This document shows positions 6,668-14,973 of a stretch of 53,047 bases of DNA, piece after piece. The position numbers and the translations under genes were made by a program. Within the stretch, counting starts at the first letter, position 1, and every line of letters starts with the position of its first letter. This stretch comes from Ruminococcaceae bacterium UBA7101. GTDB taxonomy: Bacteria > Bacillota > Clostridia > Oscillospirales > Acutalibacteraceae. Location of the stretch: positions 1 through 53,047 of the forward strand of contig DKYL01000008.1 in the NCBI GenBank assembly GCA_002493325.1. The letters run 5' to 3'. A model generated the notes under the pieces. The model had not been told where the DNA came from, made no database searches, and worked only from the letters and a program-made list of their open reading frames with translations.

Positions 6668-8457
6668 GTATTAAAGAAAGACTTCATGCTTTAAGAGAGC
6701 TTATGTACAAAAAAAATATACAGGCTTACATTGTTGTGACGGATGATTTTCATTCATCAGAATATGTCGGCAAATATTTTAAGGTGCGTGAATATTTATC
6801 GGGCTTTACAGGCTCTGCAGGAACACTTGTTGTTTTAAAGGACAGGGCTGCACTGTGGACCGACGGAAGATATTTCATACAAGCTGAAGAGCAGTTAAAG
6901 GGCAGTTCAATTGAGCTGATGAAATCAGGTCAGCCAAATGTGCCTGACATAACGGAATACCTTTATAGCAGTCTTAATGAGGGCGATACAATAGGCTTTG
7001 ACGGTAGAACTGTAAACAATGCCTTTGCCTGCAAGCTGATTGAAGCATTAAGAGATAAAAGCATTACATTATCTTATCAGGTTGATTTAGCCGATGAAAT
7101 ATGGACAGACAGACCTCCGCTTTCAAAAGAGCCCGTATGGGAGCTTGATGTCAAATATACCGGTCTTTCAAAGGAAGAAAAGCTTGACAGCATCCGTGAA
7201 AAAATGGCAGAAACAGGAGCAGATATTTTATTGCTGACCGCTCTTGATGAAATTGCGTGGCTGCTGAATTTACGAGGTAATGATATAGCCTGTACCCCTG
7301 TTTTTCTGGCATATATGATTATAGAAAAGTCATCAGCAACACTCTGTGTTCACAAAGAAATACTGAATGATGAGATGATTCAACAGCTTGAAAATGACGG
7401 CATAAGCCTTGCGGATTACAATGATTTTTACAGCTTGATAAGCGAAACCGACAATGATAAAATTGTGCAGCTCGACGGCAATACTGCGAATTACTGTGTA
7501 ATCAAAAGTATACCCGAAAACACAAAAATCATTGACAATCAAAGCCCTGTTGTGTTGATGAAGGCAATTAAAACGCCTGCTGAAATGAACAATATCAGAG
7601 CTGCACACATTAAAGACGGTATGGCAGTTACACGCTTTATTTACTGGTTAAAGCACAATACAGACAAGGAAAACATCACTGAATTAAGTGCTGCTGAAAA
7701 GCTTGAGCAGTTCAGGGCTGAAAACGGAACATATCTTGGTCCGAGCTTTGCGCCGATTATTGCATACGGTGCTCACGGGGCAATTGTTCATTATGAAGCA
7801 ACGGAAAAAACAAACGTAAGAATGGAACCGAAGGGACTTTGCCTGACCGACACAGGCGGTCATTATCTTGAGGGCACAACGGATATTACTCGTACCATTG
7901 CCCTTGGCAAGCTGACCCAGGAAGAAAAAACGGCTTTCACCCTCGTTTTAAAGGGTCATCTGAATTTAGCTGCTGCTAAGTTCAAATATGGTATCTGCGG
8001 TGAAAATCTGGATTACCTTGCAAGGCATCCGCTATGGGAGCATGGACTTGACTTTAACCATTCAACAGGTCACGGTGTGGGCTATCTGCTGAGCGTTCAC
8101 GAAGGACCGCAAAGAATTTACTGGAATGCTTCTGCCAACCCTAAGCATTATATTCTTGAAGAAGGAATGATTATATCAAACGAGCCGGGGTATTATCTTG
8201 AAGACCATTTTGGTATAAGGCACGAAAACCTTGTTTTGGTGAGAAAGGGTAAAAAGAACAGCTACGGACAATTTATGTACCTTGAAAACCTGACAATGGT
8301 GCCCTTTGACCGAGATGCAATTGACACTGCACTGCTGAACAGTGATGAACGAGAATGGCTGAATGCGTACCATAAAAAAGTTTTTGATACGATTTCACCT
8401 TACCTTAACGGTGCCGAGCTGGAATGGCTGAAAAAGGTAACTGAAGAAATTAAATAA
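6664..8457 (+). CDS. pepP: Xaa-Pro aminopeptidase (M24B, three-domain aminopeptidase P)
   Basis: A 597-residue cytosolic metallopeptidase that removes N-terminal residues preceding proline. Two creatinase-like N-terminal domains (about 1-310) precede the C-terminal pita-bread domain. Metal ligands are visible as Asp~395 (LTDTGG), Asp~405 (TTDITR), His~469 (STGHGVGY), Glu~506 (SNEPGYY) and Glu~520 (RHENLV). Length matches the long eukaryote-like aminopeptidase P form found in Clostridia. I start at the ATG at 6664, which overlaps the previous stop and has AGGA 7 bases upstream; an ATG at 6649 lies inside the previous gene. The downstream proline symporter and prolyl-tRNA editing genes suggest a role in releasing proline from peptides. 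Confidence 0.95.
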   Translation: MSIKERLHALRELMYKKNIQAYIVVTDDFHSSEYVGKYFKVREYLSGFTGSAGTLVVLKDRAALWTDGRYFIQAEEQLKGSSIELMKSGQPNVPDITEYLYSSLNEGDTIGFDGRTVNNAFACKLIEALRDKSITLSYQVDLADEIWTDRPPLSKEPVWELDVKYTGLSKEEKLDSIREKMAETGADILLLTALDEIAWLLNLRGNDIACTPVFLAYMIIEKSSATLCVHKEILNDEMIQQLENDGISLADYNDFYSLISETDNDKIVQLDGNTANYCVIKSIPENTKIIDNQSPVVLMKAIKTPAEMNNIRAAHIKDGMAVTRFIYWLKHNTDKENITELSAAEKLEQFRAENGTYLGPSFAPIIAYGAHGAIVHYEATEKTNVRMEPKGLCLTDTGGHYLEGTTDITRTIALGKLTQEEKTAFTLVLKGHLNLAAAKFKYGICGENLDYLARHPLWEHGLDFNHSTGHGVGYLLSVHEGPQRIYWNASANPKHYILEEGMIISNEPGYYLEDHFGIRHENLVLVRKGKKNSYGQFMYLENLTMVPFDRDAIDTALLNSDEREWLNAYHKKVFDTISPYLNGAELEWLKKVTEEIK

Positions 8458-8464
8458 TATGAAA

Positions 8465-8496
8465 AAGGGCTTTCTCACGAAATTGAGAAAGCCCTT
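8465..8496. terminator. Bidirectional terminator between pepP and putP
   Basis: A 13-bp perfect stem (AAGGGCTTTCTCA with TGAGAAAGCCCTT) and a 6-base loop lie between two convergent genes. An A-rich 5' flank and T-rich 3' flank allow use in both directions. Confidence 0.8.
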
Positions 8497-8508
8497 CCAT
8501 ATTTTTGC

Positions 8509-10044
8509 TTATTTTGCTTTATTCATTTTTTTGACTTCATCAAACTCATCAACGATTTCCTTTTCAGGCTTTGGTGTTATGAGTGAAACAACAACATTAA
8601 CAACAAGGCTGATGACAAATGCAGGAAGAAGCTCGTAGATGTTAAGAACAGGAGCAAGACCTGCAATAACGTATTTCCAAAGGAATACCATTACACCGCC
8701 CACAAGCATACCTGCAACTGCACCGTACTTGTTTGAACGCTTCCAGAACAGTGAAAGCAGAACAACAGGACCGAAAACTGCACCGAAGCCTGCCCATGCA
8801 AATGAAACAATGCCGAATACGGATGAATTCGGATTCCACGCAATAACAACACCGATAACAGAAATGATGATAAGCGTAACTCTTGCAACAATCATTTTGC
8901 TTGTTTCGCTGAGCTTAACCTTAAACAGACCGCCGATGATATTTTCACTTGCCGCTGATGAAGCTGCGAGGAGCTGGCTGTCAGCAGTGGACATAGTTGA
9001 TGCAAGAATACCTGCAAGAATAACACCTGCAACAAGAGCAGGAACAATGCCGCTTTGTGAAAGCAGAGTCGCAATCTGAATAATAATGGTTTCACTGTCA
9101 TCAAATGCAGGGAGTGCACCTGATTTAACCATTGACATACCTACAACACCAATCAGCACAGCAATGCTCATAGAAATAACAACCCATACGGAAGCTACAC
9201 GGCGTGAGGTTTTAATTTTATTCGGATTTTCAATAGCCATAAATCTGAGAAGGATATGAGGCATACCGAAATAGCCAAGACCCCAGGCAAGTGTTGAAAC
9301 AACCGAAAGTGCTGAGAACGTACCTGCTGAATCCGTTTCGGCATTATAGCCCTGGAACATATTCAGATAACCGCTGAGATTTTTTGCATTCTCAACTACG
9401 GCATCCATACCGCCAGCCTGCTTGATACCGAATACAAGCACGATAAGAAGTGCTATTGTCATAATAATTGACTGAATAAAGTCGGTGATTGATGCCGCAT
9501 TGAAGCCGCCAAGAGATGTATAACCGACAATAACGATTGCAGATACAACCATTGCAATATGATAATCAATACCAAAAAGTGTGCCGAACAGCTTACCGCA
9601 GGCTGCGAAGCCCGAAGCTGTATAAGGAACAAAGAAAATGATAATCATTACAGCGGCAATCGCCATAAGAATTCTGCTGTTATCTCTGTACCTTAGTGAG
9701 AAATAATCGGGAATGGTAATTGCACCGATTTTTGCGGAATAATTTCTTAAAAGCTTAGCAACAATGAGCCAGTTAAAATATGTACCAACTGCAAGACCGA
9801 TAACTGTCCATCCGACCTCAGCAAGACCTGCCGCAAGAGCAAGACCGGGCAAGCCCATAAGAAGATAGCTTGACATATCAGATGCCTCGGCACTCATTGC
9901 TGTAACGAGAGGACCAAGCTTTCTGCCGCCGAGATAAAAATCGCCAACATTCTTTGTCTTTTTTGAATAAGCAACACCTACGATAACTACCGATGCAAGA
10001 TAAACAACAATAGAAATCATAATGCAAATTTGAGCTGTTGTCAT
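8509..10044 (-). CDS. putP: Sodium/proline symporter (SSS family)
   Basis: A 511-residue multi-span membrane protein of the sodium:solute symporter family. About 12-13 hydrophobic segments are visible, from residue 5 to about 495. The family signatures DFYLGGRKLGP (residues 35-45), SAEASDMSSYLLMGLPG (51-67, the Na+ and proline site region of PutP) and SFAWAGFGAVFGP near residue 418 support proline rather than sugar or pantothenate transport. It imports proline with Na+ across the cytoplasmic membrane. AGGAGGAG lies just before the ATG. The gene is divergent from the prolyl-tRNA editing gene, and a perfect palindrome (10122-10141) lies between their promoters. Confidence 0.93.
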   Translation of the reverse strand: MTTAQICIMISIVVYLASVVIVGVAYSKKTKNVGDFYLGGRKLGPLVTAMSAEASDMSSYLLMGLPGLALAAGLAEVGWTVIGLAVGTYFNWLIVAKLLRNYSAKIGAITIPDYFSLRYRDNSRILMAIAAVMIIIFFVPYTASGFAACGKLFGTLFGIDYHIAMVVSAIVIVGYTSLGGFNAASITDFIQSIIMTIALLIVLVFGIKQAGGMDAVVENAKNLSGYLNMFQGYNAETDSAGTFSALSVVSTLAWGLGYFGMPHILLRFMAIENPNKIKTSRRVASVWVVISMSIAVLIGVVGMSMVKSGALPAFDDSETIIIQIATLLSQSGIVPALVAGVILAGILASTMSTADSQLLAASSAASENIIGGLFKVKLSETSKMIVARVTLIIISVIGVVIAWNPNSSVFGIVSFAWAGFGAVFGPVVLLSLFWKRSNKYGAVAGMLVGGVMVFLWKYVIAGLAPVLNIYELLPAFVISLVVNVVVSLITPKPEKEIVDEFDEVKKMNKAK

Positions 10045-10080
10045 TTTTCTCCTCCTATAAATACAAATTAATAATAATTC

Positions 10081-10108
10081 ATTTTAACACATTATTACTT
10101 TAATGTAA
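10081..10108 (-). promoter_or_regulatory. Probable putP promoter
   Basis: On the minus strand TTACAT (10108-10103), a 16-base spacer and TAAAAT (10086-10081), about 37 bases before the putP start codon. Confidence 0.5.
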
Positions 10109-10121
10109 ATATATTATTTTA

Positions 10122-10141
10122 TACTGTATATAAATACAGTA
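10122..10141. promoter_or_regulatory. Candidate operator: perfect 20-bp palindrome between putP and the editing-protein gene
   Basis: TACTGTAT-ATAA-ATACAGTA has 8-bp perfect arms. It lies 13 bases upstream of the putP -35 box and one base before the -35 box of the divergent gene, so one regulator could control both. No dedicated regulator gene is adjacent. Confidence 0.55.
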
Positions 10142-10142
10142 C

Positions 10143-10171
10143 TTTAAATTAAAACAGATTTGTGATAGAAT
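10143..10171 (+). promoter_or_regulatory. Probable promoter of the prolyl-tRNA editing gene
   Basis: TTTAAA (10143-10148), a 17-base spacer and TAGAAT (10166-10171), 30 bases before the start codon. Confidence 0.5.
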
Positions 10172-10201
10172 AAAATTAACATTGATGAAACGGAGAATTT
10201 T

Positions 10202-10750
10202 ATGGAACTGAAAAAGGGACGACCTGTTGATATCAACAGCAGACTTGAAAAGGAAATAAAGGTATATGACCTGCTTGATAATCTTGGCATGGAATATGGT
10301 CACGTTGACCACGATGCGGCTGAAACAATGGAAATATGCAGTGAAATTGACAAGGTACTCGGGACTTTGATTTGCAAAAATTTATTTTTATGCAACAGAA
10401 CGAAAACCGAATTTTATCTGTTAATGATGCCCGGTGACAAACCATTCAAAACAAAAGATATCACAAAGCAAATCGGCTGCTCACGTCTTTCCTTTGCAGG
10501 GGCTGAATTTATGGAGGAATATCTCAACATCAAGCCCGGTGCAGTATCAGTTTTAGGACTTATGAATGACACTGAAAATCACATTCAGCTTTTGATTGAC
10601 AAGCCTGTTGCTGAGGGTGAAACTGTGGGCTGTCACCCCTGTGTTAACACATCAAGTTTGAAAATCAAAACGGAGGATTTACTTGAAAAATTCCTGCCTG
10701 CTGTTAATCATAAGCCGATTATTGTTGATTTGCCTGATTATAATGCGTAA
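10202..10750 (+). CDS. Prolyl-tRNA editing protein (YbaK/ProXp-ala family)
   Basis: A 182-residue stand-alone editing-domain protein of the YbaK/ProX family, which deacylates mischarged Ala-tRNA(Pro) or related species. Visible are the N-terminal helix leading to HVDHDAAETMEIC (residues 36-48), the catalytic-lysine strand GTLICKNLFLC near residue 60, and the PGAVSVLGLMND loop (about 117-128) containing the family GxxxP-like pocket. Length is typical of free-standing ProXp. CGGAGAA lies 5 bases before the ATG. It is divergent from the proline symporter and close to the Xaa-Pro aminopeptidase, consistent with a local proline theme, though Ala and Cys editing cannot be told apart by eye. Confidence 0.9.
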   Translation: MELKKGRPVDINSRLEKEIKVYDLLDNLGMEYGHVDHDAAETMEICSEIDKVLGTLICKNLFLCNRTKTEFYLLMMPGDKPFKTKDITKQIGCSRLSFAGAEFMEEYLNIKPGAVSVLGLMNDTENHIQLLIDKPVAEGETVGCHPCVNTSSLKIKTEDLLEKFLPAVNHKPIIVDLPDYNA

Positions 10751-10793
10751 TAAAACAGAATGCCTTGAGTTTTTCTCAAGGCATTCTGTTTTA
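10751..10793. terminator. Bidirectional terminator between editing gene and pflA
   Basis: A perfect 19-bp stem (TAAAACAGAATGCCTTGAG and its complement) with a 5-base T loop lies between convergent genes, with A/T-rich flanks on both sides. Confidence 0.85.
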
Positions 10794-11504
10794 TTATTTT
10801 AGTCTATCGTTCAAATGCTGCTGCAATTCATCAAGTCTTGTGTGCTCAAGTGCAGGGGTATCCTTAAGGGGATTTTCGATTTCAAGATTTTCATACTTAA
10901 AAAATCCCATTGTATGAAAAGCAAGAAGCTCATATTTTTCAAACTTAAACTGCTTTGCAAATTCTGCATAGCTGTCAATGCTTTTTTCATTGTCATTGAC
11001 ACCCGGAACAATAACGGTTCTCAGCCACAGTCTTACATCGTTATCACTGCAGAATTTACCGATTTCAATAAAGTTCCGAAATGTGCCTTTCGTATATTTG
11101 CTGTAATCCTCTTCATTATAAAATTTTAAATCAAGTATAACAAGGTCTGCACCGAGCAGAGCCTTTTTTACATCATCAGTAAGGGGCACACTGCCTGAGG
11201 TATCAACGGCATAATTAATACCCTCTGCTTTTAAAGACTCACCGCACGCATTGATAAACGGTGCATTGAGCAGGGGCTCGCCACCCGAAAAGGTTACACC
11301 GCCGCCCTTCACAAAATAGGTTTTGTAACGCTTTATTTTTTTGACAAGGTCACTGCTTTCCCAGAAATTGCCCGACTTATGCCACGTATCGGGATTATGG
11401 CAATAGGCACATCTCAGCGGACAGCCTGTAAAAAATACAGCATATCTTATTCCGTCGCCGTCGAGGGCTGCCATGGATTCAAAGGAATGAATATCTGCTT
11501 TCAT
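10794..11504 (-). CDS. pflA: Pyruvate formate-lyase activating enzyme (radical SAM)
   Basis: A 236-residue glycyl-radical enzyme activase. The radical SAM cluster CPLRCAYC (C-x3-C-x2-C) lies at residues 29-36, followed by GGGVTFSGGEPLL (about 67-79), the SAM-binding GGE motif. Using SAM and a reduced 4Fe-4S cluster it abstracts hydrogen from the catalytic glycine of PflB, in the cytoplasm under anaerobic conditions. I start at the ATG at 11504, with AGAGGTG upstream; a TTG one codon earlier is unlikely. It lies 120 bases after pflB, separated by a palindromic repeat and a hairpin, so the two genes may be expressed at different levels from one transcript. Confidence 0.95.
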   Translation of the reverse strand: MKADIHSFESMAALDGDGIRYAVFFTGCPLRCAYCHNPDTWHKSGNFWESSDLVKKIKRYKTYFVKGGGVTFSGGEPLLNAPFINACGESLKAEGINYAVDTSGSVPLTDDVKKALLGADLVILDLKFYNEEDYSKYTKGTFRNFIEIGKFCSDNDVRLWLRTVIVPGVNDNEKSIDSYAEFAKQFKFEKYELLAFHTMGFFKYENLEIENPLKDTPALEHTRLDELQQHLNDRLK

Positions 11505-11537
11505 CAAAGCACCTCTTCACAATAAGTATTCATATTC

Positions 11538-11560
11538 GGGCGGATGACATCCGCCCCTAC
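11538..11560. repeat. Short palindromic dispersed repeat (REP-like), copy 1
   Basis: GGGCGGAT-GAC-ATCCGCCC followed by CTACAAT; on the minus strand this reads TTGTAGGGGCGGAT... A related unit (TTGTAGGG followed by a GC-rich palindrome) occurs at 42284-42309. The pattern resembles dispersed repeats of gut Firmicutes. Confidence 0.5.
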
Positions 11561-11579
11561 AATTTTAGATAATATCACG

Positions 11580-11613
11580 AAACCCATTGAAACATAATGA
11601 TTTCAATGGGTTT
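11580..11613. terminator. Hairpin in the pflB-pflA intergenic region
   Basis: AAACCCATTGAAA (11580-11592) pairs with TTTCAATGGGTTT (11601-11613) over an 8-base loop. On the pfl (minus) strand the stem is followed by CGTGAT rather than a T run, so it is probably a partial terminator or mRNA-stability hairpin. Confidence 0.5.
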
Positions 11614-11624
11614 TTAAAATCAGA

Positions 11625-13853
11625 TTACATTGCTGTATGGAAGGTTCTTGCAATAACCTCTTCCTGCTTTTCACGGGTGAGCTTATTGAAATTAACTGCA
11701 TAGCCGCTTACACGGATTGTAAGTGACGGATAGAGAGTCGGGTCATTCATTGCAGCAATGAGCTTTTCTCTGTCAAGAACATTAACATTGAGATGATGTG
11801 CATCCTGTGCAAAATAGCCGTCAAGCATTGTAGTTAAATGCTCAATCTGATCTGCCTTATCCTTGCCGAGTGTATCGGGCGTAATGGAGAAGGTATTTGA
11901 AATACCGTCCTGACAGCAAGCATAGTCAAGCTTTGCAACGGAGTTCAGTGAAGCAAGTGCACCCTCGCAGTCACGTCCGTGCATTGGGTTTGCACCGGGA
12001 GCAAACGGCTCGCCTGCCTTACGTCCGTCAGGTGTAGCGCCTGTCTTTTTGCCATACATTACATTTGATGTGATTGTAAGGATTGAAAGTGTATGCTTAG
12101 CACCGCGGTATGCAGGAGTTTTGCAAAGCTCCTTATAGAAATATTCAATAATATACTTACCGATAAAGTCAACACGGTCATCGTCGTTGCCGTATTTCGG
12201 GAAGTCACCCTCAACCTTGAAGTCGGTAATTACGCCGCGCTCATCCTTGATAGGCGTAACCTTGGCATATTTGATTGCTGAAAGTGAGTCGGTTGCAACA
12301 GACATACCTGAAACACCAAAAGCCATAAGTCTTTCCACATCTGTATCGTGGAGTGACATCATAAGTCTTTCATATGCATACTTATCGTGCATATAGTGGA
12401 TAACATTCATTGTGTTAACATAGAGCTTTGCCATCCATGAAAGGTATTTCTTGTATGCGGCAAGTACCTTATCATAGTCAAGTACTTCCTCTTCAAATAC
12501 TTCGCCTTCAGGAGCAATCTGCTCTGCACCGATTTCATCCTTACCGCCGTTAAGAGCCATAAGAAGAACCTTTGCAAGGTTACATCTTGCACCGAAGAAT
12601 TGCATCTGCTTACCTTCCTTCATAGCGGATACACAGCAGGCAATTGCATAGTCATCGCCATACATTTTTCTCATAACATCGTCATTCTCATACTGGATTG
12701 AATCGGTGTCAATTGAAACCTGTGCACAGAAATCCTTGAAGCCCTGCGGAAGATGCTCTGACCAGAGAACGGTAATGTTCGGCTCGGCAGAAGGACCAAG
12801 GTTGTAGAGAGTCTGGAGAACACGGAAAGAGGTCTTTGAGCACATTGACTTGCCCTCACCTGTAATACCTGCAAGTGCAAGAGTTACCCAAACAGGGTCA
12901 CCTGCGAACAAATCATTATACTCAGGTGTACGGAGGTGACGAACCAGACGAAGCTTAAGAACTAAATCATCAATAAGCTCCTGCGCACCCTGTTCGTCAA
13001 GAATACCCTCAGCAATATCTCTTTCAATATAACAATCAATAAACTCAGCAATTCTGCCGATTGAGTTGGCTGCACCGTTCTGCTCCTTGATAGCACCAAG
13101 GTAACCGAAATAGAGCCACTGAATTGCTTCCTTAGCAGTGGTTGCAGGCTTTGAAATGTCATAGCCGTAGTCAAGAGCAAGACCCTTTAACTGATTCATA
13201 AAGTCAAGCTGCTTTGACAAATCCTCAAGATTATGGATAACATCCTCAGTCAATGCATCTGCATTGCCCATATTTTTCTTGTCGAGCTTTTTCTGCTCAA
13301 TAAGGTAATCCATACCATAAAGTGCAATTCTTCTGTAGTCACCGATGATTCTGCCGCGTGCATAAGCATCAGGAAGACCTGTAAGGATACCTGCATGACG
13401 TGCCTTCTTCATTGTATCTGTATAAGCACGGAAAACACCTGTGTTATGCGTTGTTCTGTATGTGAACTCATCCTTGATTTTATCTGAAAGCTCATAGCCG
13501 TAAGCACGGCAAGCCTGTACTGTATTTCTTAAGCCGGCAAATGGTGAAACACCACGCTTTAAAGGCTCATCTGTCTGAAGACCGACGATAATATCCTTTT
13601 CTTTGTCAATATAGCCCGGTGCGTGAGATAAGATAGAAAGAACCTTATCTGTGTCAATATCAAGCACACCGCCCTTTTCGTTTTCCTTAATAAGCAAATC
13701 CTTTACCTTAGCAAGAACAGCCTCTGTTCTCTCTGTCGGTCCTTCAAGGAATGATGCATCACCGTTATATGCGTGATAGTTTAATTTGATAAAGTTTGAC
13801 ACATTGATTTCATTGCACCAAACGCCTTCTTTAAAATCTCTCCATGCTTCCAT
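11625..13853 (-). CDS. pflB: Formate C-acetyltransferase (pyruvate formate-lyase)
   Basis: A 742-residue glycyl-radical enzyme converting pyruvate and CoA to acetyl-CoA and formate, central to fermentation. The catalytic Cys406-Cys407 pair is in AIACCVSAM. The radical glycine is about residue 717 in the C-terminal RVSGYAV, 25 residues before the end, as expected. N-terminal MEAWRDFKEGVW and the internal GEGKSMCSKTSF segment are typical. The start is the ATG at 13853, because the upstream in-frame TTG lies inside the TTGGAGGAT ribosome binding site. It lies 31 bases downstream of the DUF134 gene with no terminator between them, so the DUF134 promoter at 14331-14358 probably drives the operon. 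Confidence 0.97.
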   Translation of the reverse strand: MEAWRDFKEGVWCNEINVSNFIKLNYHAYNGDASFLEGPTERTEAVLAKVKDLLIKENEKGGVLDIDTDKVLSILSHAPGYIDKEKDIIVGLQTDEPLKRGVSPFAGLRNTVQACRAYGYELSDKIKDEFTYRTTHNTGVFRAYTDTMKKARHAGILTGLPDAYARGRIIGDYRRIALYGMDYLIEQKKLDKKNMGNADALTEDVIHNLEDLSKQLDFMNQLKGLALDYGYDISKPATTAKEAIQWLYFGYLGAIKEQNGAANSIGRIAEFIDCYIERDIAEGILDEQGAQELIDDLVLKLRLVRHLRTPEYNDLFAGDPVWVTLALAGITGEGKSMCSKTSFRVLQTLYNLGPSAEPNITVLWSEHLPQGFKDFCAQVSIDTDSIQYENDDVMRKMYGDDYAIACCVSAMKEGKQMQFFGARCNLAKVLLMALNGGKDEIGAEQIAPEGEVFEEEVLDYDKVLAAYKKYLSWMAKLYVNTMNVIHYMHDKYAYERLMMSLHDTDVERLMAFGVSGMSVATDSLSAIKYAKVTPIKDERGVITDFKVEGDFPKYGNDDDRVDFIGKYIIEYFYKELCKTPAYRGAKHTLSILTITSNVMYGKKTGATPDGRKAGEPFAPGANPMHGRDCEGALASLNSVAKLDYACCQDGISNTFSITPDTLGKDKADQIEHLTTMLDGYFAQDAHHLNVNVLDREKLIAAMNDPTLYPSLTIRVSGYAVNFNKLTREKQEEVIARTFHTAM

Positions 13854-13884
13854 AAATAAATCCTCCAAAATATATTTATATAAA

Positions 13885-14295
13885 TTAATGCTGAACTACA
13901 AAGCACTCTCTGCCGGGTTCATGATAAATTCCGATACAGTTGGCACATTCTCCGTGCCTGCAGTGCCTGCACTTGCTTTTGCCGCACTGACCGCAGCAAT
14001 AGCCTGAATTTTCACAAAGCTCATATTCACCGCCGTTCACCTTCAATTCCTTGTTCTGCAGTATAGAATCGGAAATTTTATACCTTGCACTTTCATAAAC
14101 AGAGGTAATTGTTGTTCTTGCCACCTGCATTTGCTTTGCACATTCCTGCTGTGTCAAGCCCTTATAATCAATCAGCCTGACTGTTTCAAGCTCATCAACT
14201 GTAATTTCAACAACATCCTTTGTATTTTCATTGGAATTAAAGGAACTGATTTCAGGCGTTTTGCATATTCGCTTATGCTTTCTGGGACGTGCCAT
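13885..14295 (-). CDS. DUF134 (UPF0251) helix-turn-helix protein with Cys-rich C-terminus
   Basis: A 136-residue protein. The N-terminus MARPRKHKRICKTP and the sigma-70 region-4-like helix-turn-helix (residues ~35-75, GLTQQECAKQMQVARTTIT) are hallmarks of DUF134 predicted DNA-binding proteins. The C-terminal 40 residues hold nine cysteines plus His (CENSGYCCGQCGKSKC, then CRHCRHGECANC), which could bind Zn or an Fe-S cluster and act as a redox or metal sensor. I chose the ATG at 14295, 8 bases after AAAGGG; ATG 14301 is possible. It is cotranscribed with pflB, suggesting (inference) that it regulates or senses conditions for the oxygen-sensitive enzyme. Confidence 0.88.
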   Translation of the reverse strand: MARPRKHKRICKTPEISSFNSNENTKDVVEITVDELETVRLIDYKGLTQQECAKQMQVARTTITSVYESARYKISDSILQNKELKVNGGEYELCENSGYCCGQCGKSKCRHCRHGECANCIGIYHEPGRECFVVQH

Positions 14296-14330
14296 AATCA
14301 TCACCCTTTATTATCGTTTCAACACCTTTG

Positions 14331-14361
14331 ATTATACACAATTATTGACATATGTCAATAA
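14331..14361 (-). promoter_or_regulatory. DUF134-pflBA promoter overlapped by a 20-bp palindrome
   Basis: On the minus strand TTGACA (14358-14353), a 16-base spacer and a perfect TATAAT (14336-14331). The -35 box lies inside TTATTGACATATGTCAATAA (14342-14361), a perfect 20-bp palindrome whose TTGAC-N4-GTCAA core resembles CRP/FNR-family sites. A protein bound there would compete with RNA polymerase. Confidence 0.7.
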
Positions 14362-14476
14362 CAAATAGACAAATACTATTGATTTTTTCTTTTTTCAGCA
14401 TATTTAACAAATCAAATACCATTGACGAATATATTTTGTTCAAATGGTAATAACTATACCGAAAGGTTGTGATATT

Positions 14477-14923
14477 ATGGACAGAACAGGTGCAGACGGA
14501 GATACCGTTAAGCTTTTAAAAGAATGTGATTCAGGCATTAAAATGGGAATTTCTGCTATTGATGATGTTATTGATGATGTGAAAAACACTGAATTCAAGG
14601 CACTGCTTCGTGACAGCAAGGCAGAGCACGAAAAGCTCAAGAGTGAAATTACAGGTCTGTTAAATCAGCATAATGATGAAGGCAAGGACCCGAATCCAAT
14701 GGCAAAGGGTATGTCATGGATTAAAACCAATATGAAAATGGCAATGGACAGAGATGATACAACCGTTGCTGATTTAATTACCGACGGCTGTAATATGGGC
14801 ACGAAATCCCTGAGCCGATACCTTAATCAATACAAATCAGCAGACACAAAATCACGTGACATCACAGGCAGGCTTGTCAGAATTGAGGACAGACTTGTGA
14901 CTGATGTAAGACAGTTTTTATAA
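14477..14923 (+). CDS. Ferritin-like four-helix protein (DUF2383-like)
   Basis: A 148-residue, almost entirely helical protein. Four amphipathic helices can be traced (about 8-38, 41-65, 80-108 and 118-145) with repeated Glu/His spacing such as DSKAEHEKLKSEI, as in DUF2383/ferritin-like bundles that may bind a di-metal centre. Complete metal ligands cannot be assigned confidently by eye. The start at 14477 has GAAAGG 11-16 bases upstream; an ATG at 14444 has no ribosome binding site. It is a single-gene unit divergent from the DUF134-pfl operon and ends at a strong terminator. The role is unknown; stress or iron storage would be a guess. Confidence 0.7.
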   Translation: MDRTGADGDTVKLLKECDSGIKMGISAIDDVIDDVKNTEFKALLRDSKAEHEKLKSEITGLLNQHNDEGKDPNPMAKGMSWIKTNMKMAMDRDDTTVADLITDGCNMGTKSLSRYLNQYKSADTKSRDITGRLVRIEDRLVTDVRQFL

Positions 14924-14973
14924 AAACAAAAAGACATTTCGTCTGAAAAAGCGACGAAATGTCTTTTTGTTTT
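14923..14973. terminator. Bidirectional terminator
   Basis: A 21-bp stem (14923-14943 with 14953-14973) begins AAAACAAAAAGACATTTCGTC, with a 9-base loop and flanking A and T tracts. It lies between the ferritin-like gene and the convergent GDPD gene. Confidence 0.85.

Noticed and set aside
8639..9079. Plus-strand frame over putP
   Set aside because: Antisense to a membrane protein gene; Thr/Pro/Ala-rich composition is typical of shadow frames.
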